A DNA stretch of 64,000 nt, from positions 17,347-81,346 of the forward strand of contig JAHBXX010000021.1 in the NCBI GenBank assembly GCA_019636245.1. The letters are read 5' to 3'. Origin of the DNA: Planctomycetota bacterium (GTDB lineage: Bacteria > Planctomycetota > UBA1135 > UBA2386). Shown piece after piece: positions 18,009 to 26,804 of this stretch (position 1 is its first letter; the number at the start of each line of letters is the position of its first letter). A model generated the notes under the pieces. It had not been told where the DNA came from. It was given only the letters and a program-made list of their open reading frames with translations, and made no database searches. The position numbers and the translations under genes are program-made.

Positions 18009-19832
18009 TCAGAGCTCCTCGAACTTGCCGCCGTTCTGCTCGGCCAGCCGCCGCATCAGCTCGGCCGGCGTCACGGCCGCGGCCCCGGCCGGCTGGCGCA
18101 TCTCCGGCGGCGGTTCGGTGTTGACGAACACCGTGTTGATGCGGACCGAGGCGAAGCGGTTCGTCTCCTTGACGAGCCGCAGGATCTCGATCGGATCGAC
18201 GACCGCGCCGACCGAGGGGGCACCGTCGGACAGGATGAAGATCTCGTCGACGTTGCAGTCGTAGCGTGTGCCCTGGACGAGCGACCGGATCGCCAGTGAC
18301 TCCTCGAGCGCGCCCCACAGGTTGGTGCCGCCGCGGGCCTTCAGGCCGTCGACGAACTTCAGGAAGCGCTCCTTGTTCTTGTCGGTGGCGACGACCAGGT
18401 CCTTGCTCCAGATCTCCGGCTTCGGGTCGCCGTTGAACGTGATCAGGTTGAACTGCGCGTTCGGCGCGATCGCCGTCATCGCCCGGTGCAGTTCCTGCTT
18501 GGCGAAGTCGATGCCGGACGCGGCGCGCTTGCGGCTGGTGCCCTGCTCGCGGCCGCGCATCGGCCAGTCCATGCTGCCCGAGAGGTCGAGCACGAACAGC
18601 ACGCGCGTGCCCTGGATCGGGATGCCGCAGAAGCCGTCGGCGGCGGTGGCGCCGCCGGCGGCGGTGGCGCGCTTCTCGGCGACGACGAGGTTGCCCTGCC
18701 GGCTCTCCCAGAGCTGGCGCCACTTCTCCGGCTGGTCGGCCGGGATCACCGCGCCGGTCATGCCGGCCAGCAGCTCGTGGACCTGGAACTGCAGCAGCCC
18801 CGACAACCGGCCCGAGCGCACGTCCTCCGGGCGGTTGCGGAAGCGCTCCAGCACGCCGATCAGCGCCGGCACCGCCTCGGCGGCGCGGAACTCGTCGAGG
18901 AACCGCACCAACGCCATGTCGGCGCGCCACGTCGCCCGACCGAGGGCTTCGCTGCAGGCGACGACGGCGCGGCGCAACTCCGGCGGCAACGGCGGCGCGG
19001 CGGCAGGGGCGCCGTCGGCGCCGTCGGCCGCGGGCGCGCCGGGCGTCAGCAGCGAGGGCTTCGCCCTCCTGGCGAAGTGCGCCTGCAGGGCCTGAGCCGC
19101 CAGCTGCAGCGCCGCGTCGCCGGTCTCCCGGCCCACGAACTCGACCAGCGTGTCGATCGAGCGTTCGTCGGCGAGCTTGCCGAACGCCTCGGCGGCGGTC
19201 GCCCGCACCAGCTCCTCCTCGTCGCGCAGCAGCGGCTCGAGCGCGCCGGCGAGCGTGCGGTCGTCGAGCAGGCCCAGGCAACGGGCGGCCGCGGCGCGGA
19301 AGGCGGCGGCGCGCGCCTTGTCGACCTTGCGCTCGCCGCGCGCGGCGCGGCAGAACTCCTCCTTGGCGGCCGGGGTGCGCAGCTTCGCCGCCCAGCGTTC
19401 GCCGGCGGCGCGCACCTCGACGGGCGACATCTCGCGCGTGTACTTGCCCTGGTCGAGGCCGATCGCGGCGACCTCGAGCAGCGCCTGCGCGGCGGCGGCG
19501 TCGTCCTGCCGCGCCACCGCCTCCAGGATCAGCTCCAGGTCGCCGGCCCAGGTCGGCGCGCCGAGGATCTCCTTCGGCGTGATGCCGTACTTGGCCGCCA
19601 CCGACTCCTTGGCGATGTTGGCCTTCGAGGTGTAGTCGACCTTGCCGGCCCGGTAGAGCTTCAGCCACGCCTCGAGCGCCTTGATCGCCTTCTCGTCGCC
19701 GGGAGCCGTGGGCCGCAGCGTCGCCGCTGCGCCGCGGGCTGGGTCGACGTGCGGGTCGAGCGCGCCGTGCGCCACGGGCGGCAGCGGCACGGGGCCGAGG
19801 AACAGGCAGGTCGCGGCGAGCAGTCGGCGCAT
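18009..19832 (-). CDS. Secreted von Willebrand factor A protein with N-terminal HEAT-like repeats
   Basis: A 607-residue protein with a cleavable-looking signal peptide (cut after about residue 23, VAHGA). An alpha-helical HEAT-like region spans about 100-330 (for example LEPLLRDEEELVRATAAEAFGKLADERSIDTLVEFV). A VWA domain from about 415 to the end has the MIDAS DLSGSM motif and the distal ILSDGAP loop. VWA MIDAS sites mediate metal-dependent protein contacts. A likely role is envelope scaffolding. TAGCAT at 19877-19882 is a plausible -10 box, giving a leader of about 40 bases with a hairpin. Confidence 0.8.
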   Translation of the reverse strand: MRRLLAATCLFLGPVPLPPVAHGALDPHVDPARGAAATLRPTAPGDEKAIKALEAWLKLYRAGKVDYTSKANIAKESVAAKYGITPKEILGAPTWAGDLELILEAVARQDDAAAAQALLEVAAIGLDQGKYTREMSPVEVRAAGERWAAKLRTPAAKEEFCRAARGERKVDKARAAAFRAAAARCLGLLDDRTLAGALEPLLRDEEELVRATAAEAFGKLADERSIDTLVEFVGRETGDAALQLAAQALQAHFARRAKPSLLTPGAPAADGADGAPAAAPPLPPELRRAVVACSEALGRATWRADMALVRFLDEFRAAEAVPALIGVLERFRNRPEDVRSGRLSGLLQFQVHELLAGMTGAVIPADQPEKWRQLWESRQGNLVVAEKRATAAGGATAADGFCGIPIQGTRVLFVLDLSGSMDWPMRGREQGTSRKRAASGIDFAKQELHRAMTAIAPNAQFNLITFNGDPKPEIWSKDLVVATDKNKERFLKFVDGLKARGGTNLWGALEESLAIRSLVQGTRYDCNVDEIFILSDGAPSVGAVVDPIEILRLVKETNRFASVRINTVFVNTEPPPEMRQPAGAAAVTPAELMRRLAEQNGGKFEEL

Positions 19833-19851
19833 CGGGGTTTCCAGCTCGGGA

Positions 19852-19869
19852 GGCGCCCGACCGGGCGCC
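19852..19869 (-). promoter_or_regulatory. Hairpin in the 5' leader of the VWA gene
   Basis: A perfect 7-base inverted repeat (GGCGCCC/GGGCGCC) with a 4-base loop lies between the putative -10 box and the ATG, about 20 bases before the start codon. It could influence translation; no ligand or family is recognised. Confidence 0.35.
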
Positions 19870-19929
19870 GCCCAGCATGCTAACCCGGGGCGCGGCCGTG
19901 CGACCGCCCGCAGGGCGCGACCGCGCCGT

Positions 19930-21060
19930 TCAGCGCGGCTTGCCCGGCGTCGGCGGGAGCTGGATCTGCACCTCGACCCGGCGCCCGGCGCCCTCCCCGC
20001 GCGCATGGGCCCACAGCAGCAGGTTGTCGCGGGCCTCGACGAGGCTGCGCGGAGCCACCCAGCTGGTGCCGCAGGCGTCCTCCATCGCGAACGCGCTGCC
20101 GCGGATGCCGAGCGGGCGCAGTTCGTCGTCGGTGCCGAACACGAAGAACAGCTTCGGGAACACCTCGGGCCGCAGCCAGTTGAGCCGCACGAGCACCTCC
20201 CGCTCCTCGCGGGGGTCCATCGGCACCAGCGAGATCATGCCGGAGATGCTGCCGAGCCGGCGGCTCTGCAGCGCCCGGCCGACCACGCTGGCCACCGAGT
20301 CCTGGTTGCGCCGGAGCAGGCTGGTCTGCCCCAGGAGGCCGACGGCCACGCGCAGGTCGGTGCCCACCTCGGGTTCGACGAAGACCAGGCGGCGGCGATC
20401 CTGCAGTTCGAGCAGCAACTCGCCGAGATCGTGGAACTCGTCGGCGTTGTCGAGCAGCTGGCCGACCGCGATCTCCGGGTCGGAGCTGCGCTTCTGCAGG
20501 CGGTCTAGGGCGCGGTGCGCGGTCGCGTAGCGCTGCTCGAGCTGACGGGCGGCCTCCATCGCCACCACGTCGGCGGTGAGGCGCTGCGTCGACGCCAGCA
20601 GCGGGTGCTGCTCGAGCGGCAGCACGTCGTCGCGGCGCGACATCTCGCGGCCGACCGGCACCCGTTCGTCGGCGGCCACCGGCGCCGCCGAGGCCACCGG
20701 CGCCGCCGTCGGCTCCGGATCCGACCGCAGCGACAGCGCGGCGAGCAGCGCGGCGGCGGCGGCCGCGGCCCCGGTCAGGGCATAGCGGAGCTTGGTCGCG
20801 AGCGGCACGGGCTCGTGGAACACCGCCTCGGGGGTGCCTTCGCCGGCGTGGATGCGCTCCCAGAGCTGCTCGCGGAAGCCGGCGCCGACCCGTTCCTGCG
20901 GCAGCTGCAGCACGAGGCGCTGCGCGGCCTGCAGATCGGTCCAGAAGGCCAGGCAGTCGCCGCACTGCTCGAGGTGCTCCATGACGAGGGTCCGACGCCC
21001 CGAGGGCAGTCGCCCGTCGAGGCATTGGGACAGCTCGTAGCGGCGCTGGTTGCAGTTCAT
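19930..21060 (-). CDS. Membrane-anchored anti-sigma factor with zinc-finger (ZAS-like) domain
   Basis: 376 residues. The N-terminal zinc-binding motif H29-x3-C33-x2-C36 (HLEQCGDC) is typical of anti-sigma factors. A single transmembrane helix lies near residues 92-110 and is followed by a long extracytoplasmic domain with a helical heptad-rich part (about 155-215) and a beta-rich end. It probably sequesters the ECF sigma factor encoded immediately upstream (35-base gap) and releases it on an envelope signal sensed outside the membrane. Confidence 0.8.
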   Translation of the reverse strand: MNCNQRRYELSQCLDGRLPSGRRTLVMEHLEQCGDCLAFWTDLQAAQRLVLQLPQERVGAGFREQLWERIHAGEGTPEAVFHEPVPLATKLRYALTGAAAAAAALLAALSLRSDPEPTAAPVASAAPVAADERVPVGREMSRRDDVLPLEQHPLLASTQRLTADVVAMEAARQLEQRYATAHRALDRLQKRSSDPEIAVGQLLDNADEFHDLGELLLELQDRRRLVFVEPEVGTDLRVAVGLLGQTSLLRRNQDSVASVVGRALQSRRLGSISGMISLVPMDPREEREVLVRLNWLRPEVFPKLFFVFGTDDELRPLGIRGSAFAMEDACGTSWVAPRSLVEARDNLLLWAHARGEGAGRRVEVQIQLPPTPGKPR

Positions 21061-21095
21061 CGGATGCCGTTCATCGGTTGCAGTTCATCGATGCG

Positions 21096-21656
21096 TCAGA
21101 CCTTGATCAGCCTGCTGACGAGGGACTTGAAGCGCTGGCGGGCGCGGAACAGCCGCGTCGACACCGTCTTCACCGGGCAACCCAGGATCGCGGCGGCATC
21201 CTCGTAGCTGAGGCCTTCGACTTCGCAGAGCTGGAAGGCCTCCCGGAACTTGGCCGGCAGCTCGCGAATCGCGGCGTCGATCGCCTGGTTGGCCTCGCGC
21301 GTCTCGGCCACCTGGTCGGGCGGCGCGGTGTCGGCGTCGGCGAGCGCCAGCGGCTGTTCGTCGTCCTTCTGCAGGTCGCGGAACAGGCTGAGCTTGAACT
21401 TGCGCCGCCGGATCTGGTCGAGGCAGAGGTTGCGGGCGACGCGGAACAGCCACGGCCGGAAGGCGGCGATCGGCACCTGGTGCAGGTGCCTGTAGAGGGC
21501 CAGGAAGGCGTCCTGGGCGATGTCCTCGGCGGCGATCGGGTCGCCGAGCATGCGGGTGGCGTAGGTCTTCAGGCTGTCGGCGTGCTCGCCCAGGGCACGA
21601 TGGAACGCGACCATCGTCACCGGGTCCTGCTGCTGTTCCGGGCTCGTGTTCCGCAT
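21096..21656 (-). CDS. ECF-type RNA polymerase sigma factor
   Basis: A 186-residue sigma70-family ECF factor. Region 2 includes DIAQDAFLALYRHL and FRPWLFRVARNLCLDQIRRRK (-10 recognition); region 4 includes ELPAKFREAFQLCEVEGLSYEDAAAILGCPVKTVSTRLFRARQRF (-35 recognition helix-turn-helix). It is cotranscribed with its probable anti-sigma factor. A TAGGAT -10-like box lies 15 bases before the ATG. The target regulon is unknown; the divergent lipoprotein gene is one candidate. Confidence 0.92.
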   Translation of the reverse strand: MRNTSPEQQQDPVTMVAFHRALGEHADSLKTYATRMLGDPIAAEDIAQDAFLALYRHLHQVPIAAFRPWLFRVARNLCLDQIRRRKFKLSLFRDLQKDDEQPLALADADTAPPDQVAETREANQAIDAAIRELPAKFREAFQLCEVEGLSYEDAAAILGCPVKTVSTRLFRARQRFKSLVSRLIKV

Positions 21657-21671
21657 GGCGCCGCGTCGGAG

Positions 21672-21677
21672 ATCCTA
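21672..21677 (-). promoter_or_regulatory. -10-like box (TAGGAT) upstream of the ECF sigma gene
   Basis: This hexamer lies 15 bases before the start codon; no recognisable -35 element is present, as might be expected if an alternative sigma factor (perhaps the gene's own product) reads it. Confidence 0.3.
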
Positions 21678-21834
21678 GCTTTCGGTGCGTGCCACGCGCC
21701 GTGACGAGAGGATCGGAAGGCGGTTCCAAGACGGCCCCTGGGCGGCGAAACTCCGGGCCTCCGACCGACGTCGATCCCATCGTGTGCCCAGGTTGCCACC
21801 ACGCCGGTGGCACGGGCGGCAGAGGAACCCCACC

Positions 21835-22680
21835 GTGCGAGCTCTCCTGGTTGCCAGCCTGGCCGTCCTGGCCGCCGCGTGCGGCGGCTCCCTAGCGCAC
21901 CGGTCGGTGGCGGATGTGGCGGCTGACTTGCCGATCGGTCAAGACATCCAGCGCATCCGCCTCGAGGTGGCCGATGGCACCGTGGGCGTCGCGGCGGGCA
22001 CCGAGCGCACCTTCGCCTGCCGTGGCGGCGTGCGCCGCGCCGCGGACAGCGCCGCCGACCTGGCCCGGCTCGAGCGCGTGTCCCTCGCGTTCCTCGCGGC
22101 GCCGGACCCGGCCGCGCCGACGACCTTGGTCGTGCGGGCGCCCCGGCGCGCCGCCGACGATCCGCCGGGCGTGTTCAGCCTCGAACTCGGCATCCACCTG
22201 CCGGCCGACCTGCCGCTCGAGGTGCGCATCCAGGGCAACGGCCACGTCACCGTCGGCAACCGCCTGGCCGAGACGGTGGTCGAGACCGGCCGCGGCGACC
22301 TGCGCTTCGAGGCCTGCGCCGGCGGCGTCCGGGCCCGCACCGGCCGGGGCATGGTGATCGCCTTCGAGCACCGCGGCGACCTCGACGTGGTCAGCAAGGT
22401 CGGCGACATGCAGGCCTTCGTGCGCGAGCCCGGCGAACGCATCCGCCTCGCCACCGGCCAGGGCACCGTGCAGTGCCACGTGCCGGCGGAGGCGGATTTC
22501 GAGGTCGATGCGCGCGCCGAGACGGGTCGCGTCGGCAACGGCTTCGGTCTGCCGAGCGAGACGGTGGGGCGGTTCGGCGCCGTGCTGGCGGGCGTGCGCG
22601 GCTCGGGCCGGACGAAGATCGTGCTGCGCACCGGCTCCGGGCACCTGTCGCTGTCGCCGCACCGGTTCGGTTCCGGCTAG
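21835..22680 (+). CDS. Lipoprotein with DUF4097-like beta-helix repeats
   Basis: A 281-residue protein with a lipoprotein signal (AVLAAAC, Cys near residue 15). The rest is short, regular beta-strands: EVRIQGNGHVTVGNRLAETVVETGRGDLRFE, VRARTGRGMVIAFE, VVSKVGDMQAFV and IRLATGQGTVQCHV. This repeated pattern of a small hydrophobic strand every 10-15 residues is like DUF4097/putative adhesin proteins, which often sit next to sigma/anti-sigma pairs. AGAGGA lies 8 bases before the GTG start. It is divergent from the ECF sigma operon. Confidence 0.7.
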   Translation: MRALLVASLAVLAAACGGSLAHRSVADVAADLPIGQDIQRIRLEVADGTVGVAAGTERTFACRGGVRRAADSAADLARLERVSLAFLAAPDPAAPTTLVVRAPRRAADDPPGVFSLELGIHLPADLPLEVRIQGNGHVTVGNRLAETVVETGRGDLRFEACAGGVRARTGRGMVIAFEHRGDLDVVSKVGDMQAFVREPGERIRLATGQGTVQCHVPAEADFEVDARAETGRVGNGFGLPSETVGRFGAVLAGVRGSGRTKIVLRTGSGHLSLSPHRFGSG

Positions 22681-22938
22681 TGCGTTCGCGGCCCGCGCCG
22701 CGGTGCGGGCGACCCTGCCGGGTCGGTTGCCGCACCGGCCTGGCTGGCTACGTGCCGGATCGACGGCGCCCCGGCCTGCCGGCGATCTGGAAATGCTCGC
22801 CGGTGTCCAACGTCGAACGCCGCCGTCGCGTAGCAGCAAGTCCGCCCCCCAACCCCCGAACCCTCGAAACCCGCGCGTTCGCGCCGGCTCGTGCTCGCTC
22901 GCCGGGCAGGATCCGGTCGGTGCCGCCGGTCGCCACTC

Positions 22939-23352
22939 ATGCACTACGGCAAACGTCTGCTCCTCCACTCCGCCCAGCAACCCACGGCCGCCGGCCTCGC
23001 CGAAGCCGCTGCCAGCTGGGGTTGCATGACCACCGTCTGCCGCTCCCCGGACGAGCTCCGCGCCCAGCTCGAGGGTGGGGCGTTCGACCTCGTCCTGGTC
23101 GAGCCCGCCACCTCGCTGCAGCAGCTGCTCGCCGAGAGCTCCCTCGAGGGGACGCTGGGGCTGACGCTGGCCGAACTCGAGAAGCGCCACATCCTGCGCG
23201 TGCTGGCCAGCACGGGTGGCAACAAGACGCGCGCCGCGCGTTCGCTCGGCATCGACACCAAGACGCTCTACAACAAGCTGAAGAGCTACCAGTCGGGCGG
23301 GGCCGCGGCCGCGAGGCGTGCGCCCGGGCCGGGATCGCTGTCGACCCGCTGA
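22939..23352 (+). CDS. Small Fis-type helix-turn-helix regulator with degenerate receiver-like N-terminus
   Basis: 137 residues. The C-terminal half has a Fis-family DNA-binding domain (LAELEKRHILRVLASTGGNKTRAARSLGIDTKTLYNKLKSY, about 78-118), as at the end of NtrC-type response regulators. The N-terminal 65 residues look like a shortened receiver (KRLLLHSAQ...FDLVLVEPA), but the conserved phospho-acceptor context is not intact and no AAA+ domain is present. It therefore probably binds DNA without sigma54 activation. The target genes are unknown. The 258 bases before it contain no gene that I can support. Confidence 0.75.
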   Translation: MHYGKRLLLHSAQQPTAAGLAEAAASWGCMTTVCRSPDELRAQLEGGAFDLVLVEPATSLQQLLAESSLEGTLGLTLAELEKRHILRVLASTGGNKTRAARSLGIDTKTLYNKLKSYQSGGAAAARRAPGPGSLSTR

Positions 23353-23750
23353 ACGGCCGCCGCGGGAAGCGGCGCTGGCAAGGAGGCGCCGCCGCCGGGT
23401 GCCGAGAACGCAGGCGCCGCGGGCGGTCCGGCGGCGTCCGTCCCGATGCGGGCCAATCCGCGCTCGCCGGCGTTGCGCGGCCCGGCGGCGAGCCGCCCAT
23501 GCGAACGCGCTCCGCCAGCCGGTCGGGCGTCGGGCCGCCGTGCGGCTCCGGGGCGCCTGCTCATGCGGCGCGGCCGGCCGCCGAGAATGCACTGCCGCGG
23601 CAACGCGGTGGTGATACTCGGAACCCGCGACGGGCCATGATTCGCCGACTTCGATCCTTTGCCTGCAGTGCCCGTCGCGGGTTTCACTTCCAGCCGCCGC
23701 CGGCTGGGGCCGGGGTGGAAATCGCCCGCTGGTGGTGATTTCATCGCCGC
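23353..23750. other. 398-base intergenic region with no supportable gene
   Basis: Reading both strands in all frames gives only low-complexity Arg/Ala/Pro-rich translations. The region does contain a long inverted repeat (separate entry) and, nearer prfB, a short hairpin (CAGCCG/CGGCTG at about 23691-23706) and a GAAATC/GATTTC pair. I see no tRNA-like T-loop. Confidence 0.6.
23622..23683. promoter_or_regulatory. 14-base perfect inverted repeat upstream of prfB
   Basis: The arms AACCCGCGACGGGC (23622-23635) and its exact reverse complement (23670-23683) enclose 34 bases. The transcribed RNA would form a very stable GC-rich stem. No U-run follows, so a classical intrinsic terminator is not clear. 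It could end the Fis-gene transcript, act as an operator, or structure the prfB leader. Confidence 0.5.
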
Positions 23751-24861
23751 ATGGCGTTCTCCGACCACCTGGACACCCTGAAGGCAGCCGAGCAGCGGAT
23801 CGAGTCGCTCAAGGTGAGTCTTTGACTACCTTCGCTGCCACCGGGAGCTCGCCGACATCGAGCACCAGATGACCCAGCCGGGGTTCTGGGACAACGCCGA
23901 GCGGGCCCAGACCGTCGTGCAGAAGAAGAAGCTGTGCTTCCAGGTGGTCGATCCGATCGACCGCCTGCTGCGCCTGGTGGAGGACGGCATGGTGCTGGTC
24001 GAGCTGGGCCAGGACGATGCCGCCGCCGTCGAGGCGGACCTGGCGCAGGTCGAGGCGCAGATCCATGACGGGATCGAACGGCTGGAGTTCCAGCTGATGC
24101 TGGGCGGCGAGCACGACCACCGCAACGCGATCCTGACCCTGCAGCCCGGCGCTGGCGGCATCGACGCCTCGGACTGGGCCGAGATGATGCTGCGCATGTA
24201 CGTGAAGTGGGCGGCCAAGCACGACTACGAGGTCGAGGAGACCGACTTCCAGAAGGCGGAGGAGGCGGGCATCAAGAACGCGACGATCGTCGTCAAGGGC
24301 CCCTACGCCTACGGTCGGCTCAAGGCCGAACAGGGCGTGCACCGGCTGGTGCGCATCTCGCCGTTCGACGGCCAGGGCCGGCGGCAGACGTCGTTCGCCT
24401 CGGTCGAGGTGGTGCCGGAACTCGACGACGACCTCGCCGTCGACATCCGCAAGGAGGACCTGAAGGTCGACACCTTCCGCAGTTCCGGCGCCGGCGGCCA
24501 GCACGTCAACAAGACCGAGTCGGCGATCCGCATCACGCACATCCCGACCGGCATCGTCGTCGCCTGCCAGGCCGAGCGCAGCCAGCACAAGAACCGCGAT
24601 TCGGCGATGCGCACGCTGCGGTCGAAGCTCTACCAGCTCGAGCTGGCGAAGCGCGAGGCGGAGCTGGCGAAGTTCTACGGCGACCGCGGCTCCATCAGCT
24701 GGGGCAACCAGATCCGCAGCTACGTGCTGCAGCCCTACCAGATGTGCAAGGACCTGCGCACCGACGTGGAGACCTCCGACGTGCAGGGCGTGCTCGACGG
24801 CGACCTCGATCCGTTCATCGAGGGCTACCTGAAGCAACGCAAGGAGGAGGCGAAGCGATGA
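23751..24861 (+). CDS. prfB: Peptide chain release factor 2, expressed by programmed +1 frameshift
   Basis: The first 24 codons end at CTT followed by an in-frame TGA (23823-23825). Shifting +1 at CTT-TGAC continues as [24 protein letters not shown], giving 369 residues. An SD-like AGGTGA (23812-23817) sits 2 bases before the slippery CTT, as in classical prfB. Domain signatures are the stop-codon-reading SPF tripeptide ([16 protein letters not shown]), which reads UGA/UAA, and the catalytic GGQ ([13 protein letters not shown]). Low RF2 slows UGA termination and favours the shift, giving autoregulation. The stop overlaps the purH start (ATGA). Confidence 0.95.
23812..23826 (+). promoter_or_regulatory. 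prfB programmed +1 frameshift site
   Basis: AGGTGA-GT-CTT-TGA-C: an SD-like element complementary to the 16S 3' end, two spacer bases, the CTT slippery codon and the UGA stop with an unfavourable following C. All parts of the known RF2 autoregulatory signal are present. Confidence 0.93.
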
Positions 24862-26438
24862 GGCGCGCGCTGCTCTCGGTCACCGACAAGCACGGCATCG
24901 TCGAGTTCGCCCGCGGCCTGCTCGAGCTCGGCTTCTCGCTGCTGTCCACCGGCGGCACGCGCAAGGCGCTGGCCGACGCCGGCATCCCGGTGACCGAGGT
25001 GGCCGAATACACCGGCTTCCCCGAGGCGATGGACGGCCGCCTGAAGACGCTGCACCCCAAGGTGCACGGCGGCCTGCTCGCCCGCCGCGACGAGCCCGCG
25101 CATCGCCAGGCGATGCAGCAGCACGGCATCGATCCGATCGACGTGCTGTGCGTCAACCTGTACCGCTTCCGCGAGACCCTGCGCCAGCCCGGCATCACCC
25201 GCGCCGCCGTGGTCGAACAGATCGACATCGGCGGCCCGGCGATGATCCGCAGCGCGGCGAAGAACCACCAGAGCGTCGCCGTCGTCGTCGACCCCGCGGA
25301 CTACGACGCGGTGCTGCGGGCGCTGCGCGAGCACGCGGGCGTCGTGCCGGCCGACCACCTGCGCCGCCTGGCCGCGAAGGCCTTCGCGCACACGGCGGCC
25401 TACGACGCCGCGATTGCGCAGTGGTTCGACTGCGAACGGCGCACGATGTCGGGCGAGCCGTTCTTCCCGCTGCGCATCGCCTTCGCCGGCGAGAAGCTGC
25501 AGGACCTCCGCTACGGCGAGAATCCGCACCAGAAGGCCGCCTTCTACGGCTTCGGCGACCCCAGCCCGAGCCTCGCGAGCGCGCGCCAGCTCGGCGGCAA
25601 GGAGCTGAGCTACAACAACATCCTCGACGCCGACGCGGCGCTGGCGCTGGCGCTCGAGTTCGCGACCACCAGCTGCGTCCTGGTGAAGCACAACAACCCC
25701 TGCGGCGTCGCGGTCGCGGGTGATCTGCCGCGTGCGTTCGAACGGGCGCTCGCCGGCGATCCGGTGTCGGCCTTCGGCGGCATCCTGGCGACGAACCGTC
25801 CGTTCGACGTCGCCACCGCCAGGGCGATCGTCGACAGCGGCACGTTCCTCGAGGTCGTCGTCGCGCCGCAGGTCGAGCCCCTCGCGGCGCAGGAACTGCT
25901 GCGCGCCAAATGGGGGCCGAACGTGCGCGTGCTGGAGCTCGGCGGCCTGCCCGACGCGACGGTGCGCAACCGGTTCGGCGCCCGGCCGGTCGCCGGCGGC
26001 TTCCTGCTGCAGACCGCCGACGTGCCGCCCGAGGCGCCGCAGGACCGGAGCGTGACCAAGCGGGCGCCGACCGCCGCCGAGAAGGAGGCGATGGCGTTCG
26101 CCTGGAAGGTCTGCAAGCACGTCAAGTCGAACGCGATCGTGTTCGCCCGCGGCACCGACGACGGCGCGTTCCACACCGTGGGCATCGGCGCCGGGCAGAT
26201 GAGCCGCGTCGACGCCGCGAAGATCGCGGTCGAGAAGGCCGATGGCCGCGCGCGCGGGTCCGTGGTCGCCAGCGACGCGTTCTTCCCGTTCGCCGATGGA
26301 CTGGTCGCCTGCGCCGCGGCGGGCGTCACCGCCTGCGTGCAGCCGGGGGGCAGCAAGCGCGACGACGAGGTGATCGCCGCCGCCGACGAACGCGGCATGG
26401 CGATGGTGTTCACCGGCCAGCGCCACTTCCGCCACTGA
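24858..26438 (+). CDS. purH: Bifunctional AICAR transformylase/IMP cyclohydrolase
   Basis: 526 residues. The N-terminal MGS-like IMP cyclohydrolase domain (1 to about 150) starts ALLSVTDKHGIVEFARGL and includes STGGTRKAL and KTLHPKVHGGLLARR. The AICARFT domain (about 200-526) includes LRYGENPHQKAAFYG, KELSYNNILDADAAL, VKHNNPCGVA, SNAIVFA and the terminal FTGQRHFRH. It carries out the last two steps of purine synthesis to IMP using 10-formyltetrahydrofolate. It overlaps prfB by 4 bases, so it is translationally coupled. Confidence 0.96.
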   Translation: MRRALLSVTDKHGIVEFARGLLELGFSLLSTGGTRKALADAGIPVTEVAEYTGFPEAMDGRLKTLHPKVHGGLLARRDEPAHRQAMQQHGIDPIDVLCVNLYRFRETLRQPGITRAAVVEQIDIGGPAMIRSAAKNHQSVAVVVDPADYDAVLRALREHAGVVPADHLRRLAAKAFAHTAAYDAAIAQWFDCERRTMSGEPFFPLRIAFAGEKLQDLRYGENPHQKAAFYGFGDPSPSLASARQLGGKELSYNNILDADAALALALEFATTSCVLVKHNNPCGVAVAGDLPRAFERALAGDPVSAFGGILATNRPFDVATARAIVDSGTFLEVVVAPQVEPLAAQELLRAKWGPNVRVLELGGLPDATVRNRFGARPVAGGFLLQTADVPPEAPQDRSVTKRAPTAAEKEAMAFAWKVCKHVKSNAIVFARGTDDGAFHTVGIGAGQMSRVDAAKIAVEKADGRARGSVVASDAFFPFADGLVACAAAGVTACVQPGGSKRDDEVIAAADERGMAMVFTGQRHFRH

Positions 26439-26444
26439 GCCTCG

Positions 26445-26804
26445 ATGGACCTCGCGCAGGCGGTCCGGGACGTGCTCGAGGGCAGCTCGCTGCGGGAGGT
26501 CGCGGCGGCATTCCGCGCCGATCTGATCGCGCACTTCGGCTTCCGGCCCGAGGAGGTCACGGCCGCGACGTTCCGCGCCGAGGCCGATCAGTTCATGCGC
26601 AAACTGGCGCGCCACCTCGGCGATCGGCACGCCGGCGAGCCGCGGGTCGGCGAGGCGCTGCGCCAGTGGGTGGGCCTCACCGACCACTACGAGGCGTGGG
26701 ACGCGCTGCTGTCGGGGTTCACCGTCGAGGGCCGTGAAGCGCTGGTGCGGCGCGGCCGCGTCATGTTCCCGGGTCCGCTGACGGCCCACTGGACCGACGG
26801 GTGA
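26445..26804 (+). CDS. Hypothetical protein
   Basis: 119 residues, soluble, predicted mostly helical, with no signal or membrane segment. It begins 6 bases after the purH stop, and its own stop overlaps the GTG start of the yggS-like gene, so it belongs to a prfB-purH-this-yggS operon. Features that can be seen are an acidic helix at 1-30, a central TAATFRAEADQFMRKLARHLG helix and a Trp-containing C-terminus. I do not recognise a family. Confidence 0.7.
   Translation: MDLAQAVRDVLEGSSLREVAAAFRADLIAHFGFRPEEVTAATFRAEADQFMRKLARHLGDRHAGEPRVGEALRQWVGLTDHYEAWDALLSGFTVEGREALVRRGRVMFPGPLTAHWTDG

Noticed and set aside
21680..21705. Possible sigma54 (-24/-12) site before the ECF sigma gene (TGGCAC on the minus strand)
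   Set aside because: The GC element at the required distance is missing (GAAA where TTGC is expected).
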